Shown here: in pieces, positions 5,254 through 6,875 of the stretch
Position numbering within the stretch: the stretch's first letter is position 1
Layout: each line of letters starts with the position of its first letter
Source of the DNA: Campylobacterales bacterium
Lineage (GTDB): Bacteria > Campylobacterota > Campylobacteria > Campylobacterales > QNZT01
Direction of reading: 5' to 3'
Length of the DNA stretch: 6,875 bases
Assembly: GCA_026985685.1 (NCBI GenBank)
Contig: JALSQA010000450.1
Span: 1 to 6,875 of the forward strand
Made by a program: the position numbers and the translations under genes
Notes under the pieces: model-generated
What the model saw: only the letters and a program-made list of their open reading frames with translations
Database searches by the model: none
Told to the model about the DNA's origin: nothing

Positions 5254-5760
5254 CTATTTCTCCTTTGTATTGTAAAAAAGTTTACCAGTTACAAGTAATG
5301 TCACCAATACCACACCACCAAAAATCATACTACTAAATGCAGTTTGGCTCATTCCTGATAGAAAATGCCCCGATGTACAACCACCAGCCAATCTAGCACC
5401 AAAGATAAGAAGAAATCCAGAGATAAAACTCCATATCAACCTAGAAGCAACAGAATTGTTTTTATACTTTTTCCATCCAGTGGGAATTACACTAATACGA
5501 AAAGATTTTGTGATAAAGATAGAAGTGATAAAACCACCAACCAAAGCACCAAGCAACATAATACCTTCCCAGGCTCCTGGCTTTTCTATCTCACGAAGAT
5601 AACTATAATTTGCAGGATCCATACCAAACAATATACCCGCATAATACGGAACATACGTAGAAGCTCCAATAGGACGGTTTGCCCCAAAAATAGAGAATGT
5701 AAAAAGAAGTAACAGTGCCATTAAAATACCACCTGCCCACCATGACAATCGTCTTTTCAT
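5254..5760 (-). CDS. YeeE/YedE (DUF395) sulfur transporter half, GGCTSGH type
   Basis: The product is 168 residues with about four membrane segments (roughly 8-26, 63-83, 104-124 and 140-162). Two family marks are clear: NRPIGAST (residues 28-35) after the first helix, and GARLAGGCTSGHFLSG (121-136) with Cys128 and His132 at the pore-like site. Only this one cysteine is present in the protein. It corresponds to the N-terminal half of longer YeeE/YedE proteins, and the coupled downstream gene supplies the CPGTG half. PmpA/PmpB-type pairs with the same split are known, so the two products very likely form one inner-membrane transporter. The start has GGAG 8 bases upstream. A TATAAT box on the same strand at 5802-5797 predicts a leader of about 30 bases. 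In Campylobacterota, YedE-like proteins have also been linked to selenium supply for formate dehydrogenase, an alternative that this context does not exclude. Confidence 0.88.
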   Translation of the reverse strand: MKRRLSWWAGGILMALLLLFTFSIFGANRPIGASTYVPYYAGILFGMDPANYSYLREIEKPGAWEGIMLLGALVGGFITSIFITKSFRISVIPTGWKKYKNNSVASRLIWSFISGFLLIFGARLAGGCTSGHFLSGMSQTAFSSMIFGGVVLVTLLVTGKLFYNTKEK

Positions 5761-5796
5761 TAAAAAAACTCCTTATATTTATTATAAAATAAGACG

Positions 5797-5802
5797 ATTA
5801 TA
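5797..5802 (-). promoter_or_regulatory. -10 box (TATAAT) for the YeeE/YedE operon
   Basis: A perfect TATAAT on the minus strand (gcTATAATcg) lies 36 bases before the first start codon. No good -35 hexamer lies 16-18 bases upstream. Further upstream (5835-5860) the DNA is very AT-rich, with a TTTAATTAAA palindrome. Confidence 0.55.
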
Positions 5803-5886
5803 GCTTTTTAAGTTTAGATAAACATAATTTCATATGATATATTTTAATTAAATATCGTTAGATGAATTTTATCAGACTCCTTTGTG

Positions 5887-5892
5887 TACAAT
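5887..5892 (+). promoter_or_regulatory. -10 box (TACAAT) for the EamA transporter gene
   Basis: The sequence is tgtgTACAATaccgcc, with a TG one base before the hexamer (an extended -10 arrangement). A transcript start near 5899 would leave a leader of only about 15 bases before ATG 5914. This placement argues against the in-frame GTG at 5884 as a start, because it would lie inside the promoter. Confidence 0.45.
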
Positions 5893-5913
5893 ACCGCCTT
5901 TAAAAGGAGTTTC

Positions 5914-6795
5914 ATGATTTATGGTTTTGACAAGGGAGTTTTTTTTATGTTCATCTCCGCCCTACTCTCTGCACTCAACGGTGCCGTGGCAAAAACACTA
6001 GGGGATGATCTAAGTGCCTTGGAAATTGTATTTTTTAGAAATCTTTTTGGTGTAGTATTTATCCTAATCACTCTCAAACATACCCCAACCAGACTTAAAG
6101 GAGGTAAACCATTACTACTTTTGTGGCGTGGACTGTTTGGATTTTCAGCTTTGCTACTTTTTTTCTATACCATCACTCACATACCACTAGGAGAAGCAAT
6201 CACTCTCAATAAAACATCTCCCCTTTTTGTCGCAATCTTAGCCTTTTTTATCCTTCATGAAAGACTCACTCCATTGGGTGTATTTGCCTTATTTTTAGGA
6301 TTTGTGGGCGTTATTATGATCACCAAACCAACAGGAAGTGATGTCGGACTCCCTCACCTGCTAGGACTTATCGGAGGTTTTCTAGCTGCTGCAGCTTATA
6401 CCACCATCAGAAAAATCAAACACATCTACGACTCACGCATGATCGTCCTCTCATTCATGACCACCGGTGTTCTAATCCCACTGATACTATTTACCATATC
6501 CACATACTACGCACCAAAAGAGCTAGACTTCTTGCTATCCCCATTCATCATGCCAGAGACTATAAAAATCTGGACACTTCTAACCATCATAGGCATCACC
6601 GCCACCCTATCACAATGGCTACTAACCAAAGCATACAGCAGTACAAATGCCGGTATCATAGGAATTGCTAGTTATACTATAATACCTTTTTCTATATTTT
6701 TCGGTACACTACTTGGAGACAAATTTCCAGATAGCTATACCCTTGTGGGAATAATTCTTATTATAGTATCGGGACTGATGGTAAAAAAAGGATAA
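5914..6795 (+). CDS. EamA/DMT-superfamily membrane transporter
   Basis: The product is 293 residues, the usual size for a ten-helix drug/metabolite transporter. I chose ATG 5914 because AAGGAG (5904-5909) lies 4 bases upstream. ATG 5947 is in frame and also has GGGAG 8 bases before it, so a product shorter by 11 residues is possible. An upstream GTG at 5884 has no ribosome site. Two EamA repeats are visible: residues 10-137 (VFFMFISALLSALNG, ALEIVFFRNLFG, LGEAITLNKTSPLFVAILAFFILHERL, then GVIMITKP) and 152-290 (LLGLIGGFLAAAAYTTIRK to the final helix), the latter with AGIIGIASYTIIPFSIFFGTLLGD. Members export amino acids, metabolites or toxic compounds by proton exchange; the substrate cannot be inferred. 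Base composition varies: 6421-6480 is 30/60 G+C while 6661-6720 is 19/60. It is divergent from the YeeE/YedE operon and followed by a long palindrome. Confidence 0.9.
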   Translation: MIYGFDKGVFFMFISALLSALNGAVAKTLGDDLSALEIVFFRNLFGVVFILITLKHTPTRLKGGKPLLLLWRGLFGFSALLLFFYTITHIPLGEAITLNKTSPLFVAILAFFILHERLTPLGVFALFLGFVGVIMITKPTGSDVGLPHLLGLIGGFLAAAAYTTIRKIKHIYDSRMIVLSFMTTGVLIPLILFTISTYYAPKELDFLLSPFIMPETIKIWTLLTIIGITATLSQWLLTKAYSSTNAGIIGIASYTIIPFSIFFGTLLGDKFPDSYTLVGIILIIVSGLMVKKG

Positions 6796-6823
6796 CACTT
6801 TTAAATTTCGACAACAAATATTA

Positions 6824-6867
6824 TTCTCATTTAGTTACTAAGCTGGAGCTTAGTAACTAGATGAGAA
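6824..6867. repeat. Long inverted repeat (19-bp arms), REP- or MITE-like
   Basis: Arms at 6824-6842 and 6849-6867 pair over 19 positions with a single T-G pair, around a 6-base centre (ctggag). Allowing one bulge, pairing extends a few bases further on both sides. It lies 28 bases after the EamA stop and could stabilise or end that mRNA, but no T-run follows (aataagttc), so it is not a standard intrinsic terminator. The length, near-perfect symmetry and intergenic place fit a repetitive extragenic palindrome, a miniature mobile element, or a protein-binding dyad. It reaches almost to the window edge, so what lies beyond is unseen. Confidence 0.7.
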
Positions 6868-6875
6868 ATAAGTTC

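Noticed and set aside
5365..5712. Open + strand frame of 115 codons opposite the first YeeE/YedE gene
   Set aside because: Its product is rich in Lys, Arg, Thr and Ser and has no family pattern, while the opposite strand shows clear YeeE/YedE signatures.
5846..5855. TTTAATTAAA palindrome between the divergent promoters as a regulator site
   Set aside because: It is a pure A/T palindrome of 10 bases in AT-rich DNA with no second copy. Chance is the simpler explanation.

Overview
The window is AT-rich DNA, very probably from a member of the Campylobacterota (epsilonproteobacteria: a Sulfurimonas-, Sulfurovum- or Arcobacter-like organism). The evidence is an S15 protein that reads like the Campylobacter/Sulfurimonas form, promoters with clear TATAAT-type -10 boxes but no recognisable -35, compact operons, and a paired YeeE/YedE sulfur-transport system. 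This placement rests on recognition, not on a search. No rRNA, tRNA, CRISPR array or intact transposase gene is present. All intergenic gaps are under 200 bases.

Left part (1-3417). The window opens in the last 68 residues of a subtilisin-like (S8) protease on the + strand. It ends 3 bases before the end of a convergent minus-strand gene for a large secreted lipoprotein, with a carbohydrate-binding-like jelly roll followed by a glycoside-hydrolase-like barrel. Upstream of that, also on the minus strand, is a two-gene operon: a small DUF4398-type lipoprotein and a larger lipoprotein with a DUF4398-like segment, a coiled coil and an OmpA peptidoglycan-binding domain. Together they look like an outer-membrane-to-cell-wall tether.

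Middle (3418-4590). A divergent + strand gene encodes an exported protein made almost entirely of seven YwqK/MORN-type repeats. It starts at GTG beside an A8 tract and an out-of-frame ATGATG. A 186-base spacer follows, with a compact palindrome and the rpsO promoter and leader. Then comes rpsO, with a strong terminator whose hairpin also lies at the end of the minus-strand operon on the other side.

Right part (4591-6875). Two translationally coupled minus-strand genes encode the two halves of a YeeE/YedE (DUF395) sulfur-compound transporter, each with its signature cysteine. Divergent from them is a + strand EamA/DMT-family transporter. The window ends in a long near-perfect inverted repeat (6824-6867) without a U-tract, which resembles a repetitive extragenic palindrome or small mobile element.

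No defence or biosynthetic system is evident. The most interesting items are the GTG/A8 start of the repeat protein, the two unusual palindromes, the glycoside-hydrolase-like lipoprotein and the split sulfur transporter with its cysteine tail.
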